Part shown: positions 10,246 through 23,000 of the stretch, piece by piece
Numbering within the stretch: position 1 is the first letter of the stretch
Layout of the letters: each line of letters starts with the position of its first letter
From: Nostoc foliaceum FACHB-393
GTDB taxonomy: Bacteria; Cyanobacteriota; Cyanobacteriia; Cyanobacteriales; Nostocaceae
Direction of reading: 5' to 3'
Assembly (NCBI RefSeq): GCF_014698505.1
Contig: NZ_JACJTD010000025.1
Location: 49,320-113,319, forward strand
Length of the DNA: 64,000 nt
Made by a program: the position numbers and the translations under genes
The notes under the pieces: model-generated
The model's input: the letters and a program-made list of their open reading frames with translations, nothing else
What the model was told of the DNA's origin: nothing
Databases searched by the model: none

Positions 10246-13200
10246 TAAATTCCATTAATATTAATGATTTCAATAATGAAATAGCAATAATTTCTCTTGC
10301 TGGTAGGTTCCCAGAAGCCAAAGATATTGACTCTTTTTGGCAAAATTTGCGTGATGGCGTAGAATCTATCTCCAGGTTGACGGATGAAGAATTAATAAAT
10401 TCTGGCGTTTCTCTAGATTTACTGAATAATCCTAATTATGTAAAAGCTAATGCTGTTTTATCAGATATTGAATTGTTTGATGCAAACTTTTTCGCCTATA
10501 GCGCGAAAGAAGCTGAGTTAATAGATCCCCAACAACGCTTATTTTTAGAGTTGGCGTGGGAGGCAATAGAAAAGGCTGGTTATGATCCGCATACCTATAA
10601 TGGGTTAATAGGGGTTTATGCTGGTGTGGGAATGAACAGGTATCTTGTCAACAATCTCTACCCTCATCATCAATTATTAGAGACAGTTGATCCACTGCAA
10701 TTAATAATCTCCAACGATAAAGATTTCTTGCCAACACGAGTTGCATATAAGCTCAACTTGACTGGGACAGCAGTGAATGTGCAAACAGCCTGTTCTACTT
10801 CTTTGGTTGCTGTTCACTTAGCTTGCCAAAGTCTATTAAATTGTGAATGTGACATGGCTTTAGCTGGTGGAGTTACTCTCAGCATTCCCCAAAAAATAGG
10901 TTATTTGCATCAAGAGGGAATGATTCTTTCTCCTGATGGACACTGCTGTGCTTTTGATGCTAAGGCACAAGGAACAATTGCTAGTAGCGGTGCTGGGATT
11001 GTGGTATTGAAAAGATTAAAGGATGCGATCGCAGACCGCGACCACATCCATGCAATCATTAAAGGTTCGGCAATTAATAATGATGGTGCAATGAAAGTGG
11101 GCTTCACTGCTCCTAGTGTTAGCGGTCAAGCAGCAGTCATTGCCGAGGCTCAAGCTATAGCTGGTGTAGATGCCGAAACAATTTCCTACATCGAAGCTCA
11201 TGGGACAGCTACACCTTTAGGAGATCCCATTGAAATTGCCGCTTTAACTCAAGCTTTTAATCAAAGTACTGATAAAAAAGGTTTTTGCGCTATTGGTTCG
11301 TTAAAAACCAACTTAGGACATTTAGATACAGCAGCAGGTGTGGCAGGTTTGATTAAAACTGTATTAGCACTGCAAAATAAAATGCTGCCTCCTAGTTTGC
11401 ACTTCGAGACACCAAATCCCAAAATTGATTTTGTCAACAGTCCTTTTTACGTCAATACAACCCTGACTGAATGGAAAACAAACAACACTCCTCGCCGTGC
11501 TGGAGTTAGTTCTTTTGGTATCGGGGGTACTAATGCTCATGTAATTTTAGAAGAAGCACCTGTTTTTGAGCAGGGGAGCAGGGAAGCAGGGGAGCCAGTG
11601 CGTTGCGGAGGTTCCCTCCGTTGTAGCAACTGGCGTGAGCAGGGGAGAAATTATCAATTGTTGGTACTCTCGGCTAAAACTGCGAGTGCGCTTGAAAAGG
11701 CAACAGCTAATTTAATCACGCATTTAAAAGAGCATCCAGAACTGAACTTAGGTGATGTAGCTTATACCCTCAATAGTGGTCGGCGGGGTTTTAATTACCG
11801 ACGGATGTTAATTTGTCAAGGCTTAGAAGATGCTGTCAAAACTCTTGGTAGTTTAGAGGCACAACAAGTTTTTAGCAATTATACAGAGATTACAGAACGG
11901 TCTGTTGTCTTTATGTTTCCCGGTCAAGGTTCCCAGTATGTGAATATGGCGCGGGAAATTTATGAAACTGAGACAGTATTTAAAGAACAAGTTGATTATT
12001 GCTCAGAAATTCTTAAACCCTTACTAGGGCTAGATTTACGTCACATACTTTACCCCAGTGAGCAAAAGATTGATGAAGCATCAAAGCAACTTCAACAAAC
12101 AGCCGTTGCTCAACCTGCTATTTTTGTAATTGAATACGCCCTAGCTAAATTATGGCAGTCTTATGGAGTGGAGCCACAAGCTGCGATCGGTCACAGTATT
12201 GGCGAGTATGTAGCAGCAACTCTAGCAGAAGTTTTTTCCCTAGAAGATGCCTTATCTCTGGTAGCAGCACGCGGACAGATGATGCAGCAACTGCCTACTG
12301 GAGCAATGCTTTCAATTCCCCTGCCCGCAGACAAGATAAAATCCCTACTAGGGCAAGAACTTTCTGTTGCAGCGATTAATCAACCCTCCCAGTGTGTAGT
12401 TTCCGGTTCCACAGCAGCAGTACATACACTACAAAATCAGCTTGCTGCTCAAGGGATTGAATGTCGCCGACTGCATACTTCCCATGCCTTCCATTCGCAA
12501 ATGATGGAACCAATCTTAAAGGCATTTGCAGAACGAGTCAAAAAAGTTACTTTAAATCCCCCAAAACTTCCTTATATCTCCAACCTGACTGGTAATTGGA
12601 TTACAGTTACCCAAGCCACAAATCCCGACTACTACGCTCAACATCTGCGTTCCACTGTGCTGTTTGCCCAAGGTGTCGAGAAATTATTGGCAACACCTGA
12701 GCAAGTCTTACTAGAAGTGGGGCCAGGACACACATTGACTACATTAGTCAAAAGACATCCAGACAAAGCAGCTGCACAAACGGTGTTGACTTCGGTACGT
12801 CATCCTCAAGAAAAGCAATCTGATAATCATGTTTTATTCACTACATTAGGTCAACTCTGGCTGGCTGGAGTCAATATAGATTGGTTTGGATTCTATAGTC
12901 ACCAGGAGCATTACCGCCTTCCCTTACCGACTTATCCCTTTGAGCGCCAACGTTATTGGATTGACCCCCCACAAAAAACAGCTTGGGGAAAGTTGCAAGC
13001 ATTACCCACACCATCACAATTATGGACATCGCTTGTACAAGAAGGTCAAAATCAAGCAAATACTAGAAATGCAGAACTCAACGAGTTAACATATCAGGAA
13101 AACATACAGTGGTTGGATCGTTTATGTACAGCCTACATCAACTCTGCATTCAGGCAATTAGGGGCTTTTAGCAATGCCGAAGAAAAGTATTCTTTGGAGA

Positions 13201-14018
13201 ATTTGTTGACGCAATGCCATATTTCTCCTCGTTATCAGCAATTGTTTTCTAGATGGTTGCAAATATTAGTTGAGCAAGGACAACTACAGGAACAGGAGGG
13301 GTTATTTACTGGGCTACTACCATGTTCACAAGATTATATTAATGAACATTTAGAAGAAGTTAGAGTGAGGTTTGCTACTTCATCTTTAGTAGATTTAGAT
13401 TTAGTACAACGCTGTGGTGAAAATTTAGCTGCTATTGTTGTTGAACAAGAACCCTTAGAGATTTTCAATGAACTGGTTTACCAAAAAGGAAACAACGGCT
13501 CATATTCAAAATCTCCCTTAAATACTTACTACAACTCTATTTTGCACTCAAGTTTGGAACAGGTGGTCAAATTATTGCCATTGGCTCAAGCTTCTGCATC
13601 AGCCGCATTTAGCATAAAATCTAGGCTAGAACAGAATAACCATCAATCAGAGATTTCATTACAAAGAAAGCCGGATATTTTTCAGCCAGAAAAATTATCT
13701 GCACTCCACTCAAGACCTGATTTGCCTACTTCTTATCTAGCTCCCCGTAATGAGATTGAGCAAAAACTTGCCGATATATGGGAAGAATTATTAGGAATTA
13801 AACAGGTGGGAATCCATGACAACTTTTTTAAATTAGGAGGAGATTCTTTAATAGCCGTTCAAGTTTTATCCCGAATACGGAATATTTTTGCTATCCGATT
13901 ATCTGTAGCAAATTTATTTGAGTCACCCACAATAGCTGAAATAGCACCAAAGTTAGAAAAACAAATAGATCCAGATACAAGCTTTAGTGCAAGCGAGAGA
14001 GAAGAAATAACAATTTGA
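10242..14018 (+). CDS. nosB: NosB-like type I polyketide synthase module (KS-AT-remnant-ACP)
   Basis: This module adds one malonate-derived two-carbon unit to the leucyl chain made by NosA. KS covers about 10-435: the active-site Cys lies in TACSTS (about 183), and the His motifs EAHGTATP and NLGH are present. AT covers about 540-850: nucleophile Ser in GHSIGE (about 652), with the HAFH signature typical of malonyl-CoA selectivity. Residues about 940-1120 resemble the helical front part of the C-methyltransferase domains of cyanobacterial PKSs, but no SAM-binding glycine motif follows. ACP covers about 1165-1240 (GGDSL). There is no KR, DH or ER, so a beta-keto unit is expected. A repeat-derived insertion lies in the KS-AT linker at about 443-470. 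The start overlaps the nosA stop by ATGA. The 1258-residue length fits my recollection of NosB from Nostoc GSV224. Confidence 0.92.
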   Translation: MINSININDFNNEIAIISLAGRFPEAKDIDSFWQNLRDGVESISRLTDEELINSGVSLDLLNNPNYVKANAVLSDIELFDANFFAYSAKEAELIDPQQRLFLELAWEAIEKAGYDPHTYNGLIGVYAGVGMNRYLVNNLYPHHQLLETVDPLQLIISNDKDFLPTRVAYKLNLTGTAVNVQTACSTSLVAVHLACQSLLNCECDMALAGGVTLSIPQKIGYLHQEGMILSPDGHCCAFDAKAQGTIASSGAGIVVLKRLKDAIADRDHIHAIIKGSAINNDGAMKVGFTAPSVSGQAAVIAEAQAIAGVDAETISYIEAHGTATPLGDPIEIAALTQAFNQSTDKKGFCAIGSLKTNLGHLDTAAGVAGLIKTVLALQNKMLPPSLHFETPNPKIDFVNSPFYVNTTLTEWKTNNTPRRAGVSSFGIGGTNAHVILEEAPVFEQGSREAGEPVRCGGSLRCSNWREQGRNYQLLVLSAKTASALEKATANLITHLKEHPELNLGDVAYTLNSGRRGFNYRRMLICQGLEDAVKTLGSLEAQQVFSNYTEITERSVVFMFPGQGSQYVNMAREIYETETVFKEQVDYCSEILKPLLGLDLRHILYPSEQKIDEASKQLQQTAVAQPAIFVIEYALAKLWQSYGVEPQAAIGHSIGEYVAATLAEVFSLEDALSLVAARGQMMQQLPTGAMLSIPLPADKIKSLLGQELSVAAINQPSQCVVSGSTAAVHTLQNQLAAQGIECRRLHTSHAFHSQMMEPILKAFAERVKKVTLNPPKLPYISNLTGNWITVTQATNPDYYAQHLRSTVLFAQGVEKLLATPEQVLLEVGPGHTLTTLVKRHPDKAAAQTVLTSVRHPQEKQSDNHVLFTTLGQLWLAGVNIDWFGFYSHQEHYRLPLPTYPFERQRYWIDPPQKTAWGKLQALPTPSQLWTSLVQEGQNQANTRNAELNELTYQENIQWLDRLCTAYINSAFRQLGAFSNAEEKYSLENLLTQCHISPRYQQLFSRWLQILVEQGQLQEQEGLFTGLLPCSQDYINEHLEEVRVRFATSSLVDLDLVQRCGENLAAIVVEQEPLEIFNELVYQKGNNGSYSKSPLNTYYNSILHSSLEQVVKLLPLAQASASAAFSIKSRLEQNNHQSEISLQRKPDIFQPEKLSALHSRPDLPTSYLAPRNEIEQKLADIWEELLGIKQVGIHDNFFKLGGDSLIAVQVLSRIRNIFAIRLSVANLFESPTIAEIAPKLEKQIDPDTSFSASEREEITI
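11568..11648 (+). repeat. Repeat-derived in-frame insertion in NosB KS-AT linker
   Basis: AGCAGGGG-type units flank an imperfect palindrome (ccagtgcgttgcggagg, then cctccgttgtagcaactgg). It encodes a low-complexity segment rich in Gly, Arg and Cys between the KS and AT domains, with the frame kept open. Confidence 0.85.
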
Positions 14019-14075
14019 TTAACAAATAATTTTAAATTACGAATTACGAATTAGGCGAGTAGAGGTAATGTTTCT

Positions 14076-17000
14076 GTGAATATCGAACAATTGGTAGTTG
14101 ATCTTAGTAAACAGGGTGTAAAGTTGTGGGTTGAAGGTGAGCAATTGCGTGTTAATGCTCCAAAAGGGGTATTGACACTAGAAACTCGTGACTTATTAGC
14201 TAAAAATAAAGCAGAACTTATCTTCTTGCTGCATGAAAAAAATGCGGACACCGATACAGATTTCCCCCCGATCAAAGCCGAGCGTCCTCAGAACTTACCT
14301 CTGTCTTTTGCCCAAGAACGACTCTGGTTATTAAACCAGTTGGAACCAGATAACCCCTCCTATAACGAACAAGCAGCTCTAAAACTTCACGGTAAATTGA
14401 ACGTCGTGGCGTTAGAGCAAAGCCTCAACAAAATTATTGATCGCCACGAAGCTTTACGTACTAACTTCCGCACTATCAACGAGCAGCCAGTCCAGGTAAT
14501 TACTGACAGCTTAAACTTAAATGTGCCAATAGTAGACTTATCAGAATTACCTGAAAGTGAAAGAGAAATCGCTTGCCAACAATTAGCCACAACTGAAGCT
14601 AATCGACCCTTTGACCTTGCTAGTTCTCCTTTAATCCGAGCTTCTGTGGTTAAACTCACAGAGGTAGAACACGCTTTGGTACTAACAATACACCATATTG
14701 TAGTAGATGGTTGGTCAATAGGCGTATTGATGCGCGAGTTAGCAACCATTTACTCAGCCCTCTGCAATAACTTGTCACCACAGCTACCTGAGCTACCAAT
14801 TCAGTATGCCGACTTTGCGATTTGGCAGCGACAATGGTTGCAAACAGAAGTACTCCAAACACAGCTTGATTACTGGAAGCAACTCCTCAAAAACGCTCCT
14901 ACCTTACTAGAATTACCCACAGACAGACCAAGACCAGCGATTCAAACTTTTCGGGGCGAAATTCAATATGGAGAATTTTCAGTTGAACTGAGTGAAGCGA
15001 TCGCTAATTTCACTAGGCAAGAGGGAGCCACCCTATTCATGACGCTGTTTGCGGCATTTGTCACCTTGCTTTATCGCTATACAGACTCCGATGACATTGT
15101 AGTGGGTACGCCCATTGCTAACCGCGATCGCTTGGAACTTGAAGGGTTAATTGGCTTTTTTGTCAACACTTTAGTATTACGTACCGATTTGTCGGGCAAC
15201 CCCAGTTTTCAGCAATTGCTAAGTCGAGTGCGGCAACTGACACTGCAAGCTTACGCTCATCCAGACTTGCCCTTTGAGGAGTTAGTAAAAGCATTGCAGC
15301 CACAACGCGACCTCAGCCATACACCACTGTTTCAGGTGATGTTTGTCCTCCAGAATGCGCCCATATCTGAAGTAGAGCTTGCTGGCTTAACTATCAGTTC
15401 CTTGCCAGCCCAAAGTGCAACTGCCAAGTTTGATTTAACTTTATCAATGCAGAATACTGCAACTGGATTGGTGAGTGTGTGGCAGTACAATGCTGACTTG
15501 TTTGATGCCAGCACAATCGAGCGGATGAGGGGGCATTTCCAAACATTGCTCGAAGGAATTGTTGCTAACCCTCAAGAGCAGATTTCACAATTGCCTCTGC
15601 TAACAGAAATTGAACAACAGCAGTTATTACTAAAGTGGAATGATACAGGGGTAGATTATCCCCAAGATAAATGTATTCATCAGTTATTTGAGGAGCAGGT
15701 TGAACGTACTCCCGATGCTGTAGCAGTGGTGTATGAAAATCAACATCTTACATACCATGAATTAAACTGTCGCGCTAACCAGTTGGCGCACTACCTAAAG
15801 TCTTTGGGTGTAAAAGCCGATGTGCTAGTGGGTATTTGTGTAGAGCGTTCCTTAGAAATGGTGGTGGGACTGCTAGGGATTCTGAAGGCGGGTGGCGCTT
15901 ATTTGCCACTTGCTTCAGACTATCCTACCGAGCGTTTGCGCTTGATGTTAGAAGATGCTCAAGTTTCAGTATTGCTGACTCAGCAGAAACTCCTCGACAG
16001 ATTGCCTGAGCATACTGCACAGCGTGTTTGTTTAGATGCCGACTGGCAGCTCATTTCTCAGTTAAGCCAGGATAATTTAATACCTGAGACACAAGCAACT
16101 AATTTGGCTTATGTGATTTACACCTCTGGTTCTACAGGTCAACCCAAGGGAGTGCTGATTGCCCATCAAGGATTGCTAAATTTGGTGTTCTGGCATCAAC
16201 GCACTTTTAAAATCACGACCTTAGACAAAGCTACTCAGCTAGCAGGAACAGCATTTGATGCTGCTGTATGGGAATTGTGGCCTTATCTGACCGCAGGAGC
16301 AAGTATATATTTAGTCAAACCTGAAATTCTTCTATCCCCAGTAGATTTGCAAGATTGGTTGGAATCGAAAAAGATTACTATCAGTTTTCTGCCAACACCA
16401 ATGGCAGAGCAATTATTGTCTCTGGAATGGCCAGAAAGTACAACTTTGCGAACTATGCTAACTGGGGGGGATAAGCTTCATCGATATCCATCAGGTTTAC
16501 TCCCTTTCCAGGTAGTGAATAATTATGGCCCAACTGAAAATACTGTTGTCACAACTTCAGGACTAGTAGTTTCTAATGGGCGGGATAATAATATTTCACC
16601 ACCCATCGGTCGCCCCATAGCCAATATTGAAATCTACATCTTGGACTCTTATTTACAGCCAGTACCTGTAGGTGTGCCAGGAGAATTGCATATTGGTGGT
16701 GCAGGATTAGCAAAAGGCTACCTTAAACGTCCAGAGTTAACACAAGAAAAATTCATCCCCCACCCTTTTAGTGATGAACCACATTCCCGCCTCTACAAAA
16801 CTGGGGATAAAGCACGCTATTTAAATGATGGCAATATAGAATACATCGGACGTATTGACGACCAAGTAAAAATACGTGGTTTTCGCATTGAGTTGAGCGA
16901 AATTGAAGCAGTATTGAGCCAACATAGTGATGTGCAGTTATCTTGTGTCATCGCCCGTGAGGATACTCCTGGTGATAAACGTCTAGTGGCCTATGTGGTA

Positions 17001-20000
17001 GCGCATCAGGACTGTAAACCCGCAATCAGCGAACTACGACAATTCCTCAAAACAAAGCTGCCAGAGTACATGGTGCCAAGTGCTTTTGTAATCTTGGAAT
17101 CCTTACCCCTGACTTCAAATGGCAAAGTTGACCGCCGCGCCTTACCAAAACCAGATTTAGATACCACAATACTAGAAAAATATGTTGCCCCGCGCACACC
17201 CATTGAGGAAATGCTGGCACTCCTTTGGGCGCAAGTGCTGAAACTAGAGCTTGTAGGCATATATGATAACTTCTTTGAACTTGGAGGACACTCACTACTA
17301 GCAACACAACTGGTTTCACGTATCCGCACCTGGTTCAAAGTGGAACTACCATTGCGTGAATTGTTTGCCTCAGCAACAGTTGTCGAATTGGCGCAATCGA
17401 TTGGGCGATTGCAGCAACAGGACTTAGAACTTTCTACACCATTCATCACACAAAGGACAGAGAATGCTCAATTACTACTGTCTTATGCTCAACAGCGTCT
17501 GTGGTTTTTAGACCAGTTCGAGCCGAACAGTGCCTTATACAACATCCCCTTAGCTTTACGTCTAGTCGGAACACTTAATCAAGTTGCTTTAGAACAAAGC
17601 TTTTATGAAATTATTAATCGCCACGAAGCCTTACGCACCAATTTTTTAACCGTTAATGGACAACCAACTCAAATTATTCAAACACAAAGGAATTGGACAG
17701 TTTCAGTTGTTGGCTTAAAGCATTTATCAACAACTGAACAAGAAATCGTTACACAGCAATTAGTGCGACAACAAGCTATTGAGCCTTTTGACCTGGCAAA
17801 TAAAGCATTAGTTAGGGCGACATTACTAGTGCTGTCCGAGACAGAACACATCTTGTTAGTGTGTATGCACCATATTGTCTCTGATGGTTGGTCAATGGGT
17901 GTGTTTCTTCAAGAACTGGCAGCACTGTACAACGCTTATTCTCAAGCTCAACCGTCACCTTTAGCACCACTGCCGATTCAGTATGCAGATTTTGCACTGT
18001 GGCAAAGACAATGGTTGCAAGGAGGCGTACTGCAAAGCCAACTAAATTACTGGCAACAGCAACTCAAAGATGCACCAGCCTTGTTGTCTCTACCCACAGA
18101 CCGACCAAGACCTGCTGTGCAAACTTTCGCTGGCGCACATCAAGAGTTTGCACTCTCACAGAAGCTCACTCAAGGATTGATACAACTAAGTCAAAAGCAA
18201 GGAGTAACCTTGTTTATGACACTGTTGGCAGCTTATGATACCCTGCTTTACCGCTACACAGGTACAGAAGACATTTTGGTGGGATCTCCCATTGCTAACC
18301 GCGATCGCAGTGAGATAGAAGGGTTGATTGGCTTTTTTGTCAACACCTTAGTGATGCGTACTAACTTGGCAGGTAATCCGAGCTTTAGTGAATTACTGAC
18401 TCGTGTTCGAGAAATGGCAATGGAGGCATACACTTATCAGAATTTGCCTTTTGAAATGCTGGTGGAAGCATTGCAACCACAAAGAGACCTCAGTCATACA
18501 CCATTGTTCCAAGTGATGTTTGCACTTCAGAATGTGCCTTTGTCTGGAGTAGAGTTGGCTGGGGTAAGTGTCACTCCATTGATGCCAGAAAGCAGAACTG
18601 CCAAGTTTGATTTAAATTTATTCATGCAGAATACTGCTACTGGACTGGTGGGTGTATGGGAATATAACACTGACTTATTTGATGCCAGCACAATTGAGCG
18701 GATGACGGGCCATTTTGTGACATTGCTTGAGGGAATTATTGCTAACCCAGAACAGCAAATCTCACAATTGCCCCTGCTGACAGAAGTTGAGCAGCATCAA
18801 TTATTAGTGGAGTGGAACGATACAGGAGTAGATTATCCACAAGATTTGTGCATCTATCAGTTATTTGAGGAGCAAGTTCAGCGCACCCCCGATGCTGTAG
18901 CGGTTATATTTGAAAACCAACAACTTACTTACTACCAATTAAACTGTCGCGCTAACCAGTTGGCAAATTACTTGCAGTCTTTGGGAGTGTCCGCAGATGT
19001 GCTGGTGGGTATTTGTGTGGAGCGCTCCATAGAAATGGTTGTGGGATTACTGGGCATCCTCAAGGCGGGTGGGGCTTATGTGCCACTTGACCCAGACTAT
19101 CCCCAACAACGTTTGAGTTTCATATTAGATGATGCGGCGCTGCCAGTGTTGTTAACTCAGCAATCATTATTGGAATCTTTGCCAGAGCATACCGCACAGG
19201 TAGTATGTTTGGATAGCGATCGCCAACTCATTGAGCAACACAGTCGAGAAAATCCACTCACTGGCAGCAAACCAGAAAACTTGGCTTATGTAATTTATAC
19301 TTCAGGTTCCACGGGCCAGCCAAAAGGAGTTCAAGTTAACCACAACTGTGTAGTCAACTTTTTAGCTTCCATGAGTCATTGTCCAGGATTAACTGACTCT
19401 GATACTTTCTGTGCCGTTACTACCATATCCTTTGACATTGCGGCTTTGGAACTATATTTGCCACTGGTGGTAGGAGCGAAGGTAGTAGTAGTTTCGCGTG
19501 AAGTCGCCAGTGATGGCGCTAGGCTGTTACTAGAGTTACAGCACTCAAGCACAACGGTGATGCAAGCGACTCCAGCGACTTGGCAAATGCTGGTAGCTTC
19601 CGGCTTATCTACTCAACAGTTGGGAATGAAACTCTTGTGTGGGGGAGAAGCCTTACCACCTCAATTAGCCCATCAATTACTAGAAACTGGTTCCCAAGTA
19701 TGGAATCTCTATGGGCCGACAGAAACAACAATTTGGTCGAGTATTTGCCAACTTAGGAATGAGTCAACGCAACTAGAAGCTAGAAGTGCGATTGCGCGGA
19801 GCGCAACGCTCCGCGCAATCGCACCCATTGGTCGTCCCATAGCCAACACTCAATTTTACATTTTAGATTCACACTTACAACCAGTTCCTGTAGGTGTAGC
19901 AGGAGAATTGCATATCGGTGGTTTAGGTTTAGCAAAAGGCTACCTTAACCGTCCACAATTGACACAAGAGAAATTTATCTCTAACCCCTTCAAAAGAAGC

Positions 20001-23000
20001 AGAGGAGCAGGGGAGCAGAGGAGCAGAGGAGAAACCTTTAATTCTGATCGCCTCTACAAAACAGGGGATTTAGCCCGCTATTTACCAGATGGCACAATTG
20101 AATACCTGGGACGAATTGACAATCAAGTAAAAATACGTGGTTTCCGCATTGAGTTGGGAGAAATAGAAACAGTCCTGAGCCAACATGAGGATGTGCAAGC
20201 ATCTTGTGTTATTGCTCGTCAAGATAATCCTGGTGATAAACGTTTAGTTGCTTACTTGGTAGCACATCAGGACTGTAAACCCGCAATCAGCGAACTACGG
20301 CAATTCCTCAAAGCAAAGCTGCCAGAGTACATGGTGCCAAGTGCTTTTGTAATCTTGAAATCCTTACCCCTGACTCCCAACGGCAAAGTAGACCGCCGCG
20401 CCTTACCAAAACCAGACTTAGACACCACAATACTAGAAAAATATGTCGCCCCACGCACTCCGATTGAAGAAATGCTGGCACTCCTTTGGGCACAAGTGCT
20501 GAAACTAGAGCTTGTAGGCATACGCGATAACTTCTTTGAACTTGGGGGACACTCACTACTAGCAACACAACTGGTTTCACGTATCCGCACCTGGTTCAAA
20601 GTGGAACTACCATTGCGTGAATTGTTTACCTCAGCAACAGTTTTTGAATTGGCGCGTTCGATTGAGCAATTTCAGCAACAAGACTTAGAATTAGTTTCTC
20701 CACCCATCTTACCAAGGGCAGAGAATGCAGAATTACCACTGTCCTATGCTCAACAGCGTTTATGGTTTTTAGACCAGTTCGAGCCAAACAGTGCCATATA
20801 CAACATTCCTTTATCTTTACGTCTAGTCGGAATTCTTAATCAAGTTGCTTTAGAACAAAGCTTGTATGAAATCATTAATCGCCACGAAGCCTTACGCACC
20901 AATTTTGTAACCGTTAATGGAAAACCTTCTCAAATTATTCAAACACAAACGAATTGGACAGTTTCAGTTGTTAGCTTAAAGCATTTATCAACAACTGAAC
21001 AAGAAATTACTACACAGCAATTAGTGCGACAACAAGCTATTGAGCCTTTTGACCTGGCAAATCAAGCATTAGTTAGGGCGACATTACTAGTGCTATCCGA
21101 GACAGAACAAATCTTATTAGTGTGTATGCACCATATTGTCTCTGATGGTTGGTCAATGAGTGTGTTTCTTCAAGAACTGGCAGCACTGTACAACGCTTAT
21201 TCTCAAGCTCAACCGTCACCTTTAGCACCACTGCCGATTCAGTATGCAGATTTTGCTATTTGGCAAAGACAATGGTTGCAAGGAGACGTACTGCAAAGCC
21301 AACTGAGTTACTGGCAACAACAACTCAAAGATGCACCAGCCTTGTTGTCCCTACCAACAGACCGACCCAGAGGATCTGTGCAGACTTTCGCTGGTGGACA
21401 TCAAGAGTTTGCACTCTCAGTTGAGTTAAGCAATAAGCTGACAAAACTGAGCCAGGAGCAAGGTTGTACTCTCTTTATGACGTTGTTGGCAGCGTTTGAT
21501 ACGCTACTTTACCGCTACACAGGTACGGAAGATATTTTGGTGGGTTCGCCAATTGCTAACCGCGATCGCAGTGAGATAGAAGGGTTGATTGGCTTTTTTG
21601 TCAATACCTTAGTTATGCGTACTAACTTGGCAGGTAATCCGAGCTTTAGTAAATTACTGGGTCGCGTTCGAGAAATGGCAATGGAGGCATACACTTATCA
21701 GAATTTGCCTTTTGAAATGCTGGTGGAAGCATTGCAACCACACAGAGACCTCAGTCATACACCATTGTTCCAAGTGATGTTTGCCCTCCAGAATGTGCCT
21801 TTGTCTGAAGTAGAGTTGCCTGGATTGAGTGTCACTCCATTGATGGCAGAAAGCATAACTGCCAAGTTTGATCTTACCTTACTAATGCAGAACACTGGTA
21901 ATGGACTGGTGGGTGTATGGGAATATAACACTGACTTATTTGATGCCAGCACAATTAAGCGCATGAGTGGGCATTTTGTGACATTGCTCGAAGGAATTGT
22001 TGCTAACCCAGAACAGCAAATCTCACAATTGCCTCTGCTGACAGAAGTTGAACAGCATCAATTATTAGTGGAATGGAACGATACTCAGGCAGATTATCCC
22101 CTTGATAAGTGCATCCATCAGTTGTTTGAGGAGCAGGTTGATAGCACACCCGATGCAGTAGCAGTTGTATTTGAAAATCAACAACTCACTTACCAGCAGT
22201 TGAATAGTCGCGCTAACCAGTTGGCGCACTACCTCAAGTCTTTGGGAGTATCCGCAGATGTGCTTGTGGGTATTTGTGTGGAACGCTCAATAGAAATGGT
22301 GGTGGGATTGTTGGGCATTCTTAAGGCGGGTGGGGCTTATGTGCCAATTGACCCTAACTACCCACAAGAGCGGATTCGTTTCATGCTGCAAGACTGTAGG
22401 GCAAAGGTTTTGCTCACTCATAGTCAACTTAAATTGGGGGCTGAGAATTGGGGATCAGGGACTGACAACAAAGAAACGCTTGCCCAATGCCCTTCCATAC
22501 TGTGTTTAGATCGCGATAACTTTGCCAACCAATCTACAGAAAACCCCAGTCGGCAAAGTCAGCCCGATGATTTAGCTTATGTAATCTACACATCAGGCTC
22601 TACAGGGCAACCCAAAGGGGTACAACTACCGCACCGAGGTTTAAGTAATTATTTACATTGGGCTAAAGACTACTACGCAGTAGCACAAGGACAAGGTACG
22701 CCTGTGCAGTCTTCTCTGAGCTTTGATGCAACCATTACATCACTGTACCTGCCGCTAATTTGTGGGCGTACCACAATCTTGGTAAGAGAAAAACAAGAGT
22801 TGCAGCTTCTAGCAGACATTGTTAAACAAAATAATCATCTATCCCTGGTCAAAATCACACCTTCGCATCTGGAAATCCTGAATCAGCAAATTGAGCCTGA
22901 GACCATGCCGAATCGGGTCAATGCCTTTGTTTTAGGCGGTGAGGCATTACACGCTAACCAAATAATTCCCTGGTTGACTCATGCTCCTGATACCCGCCTG

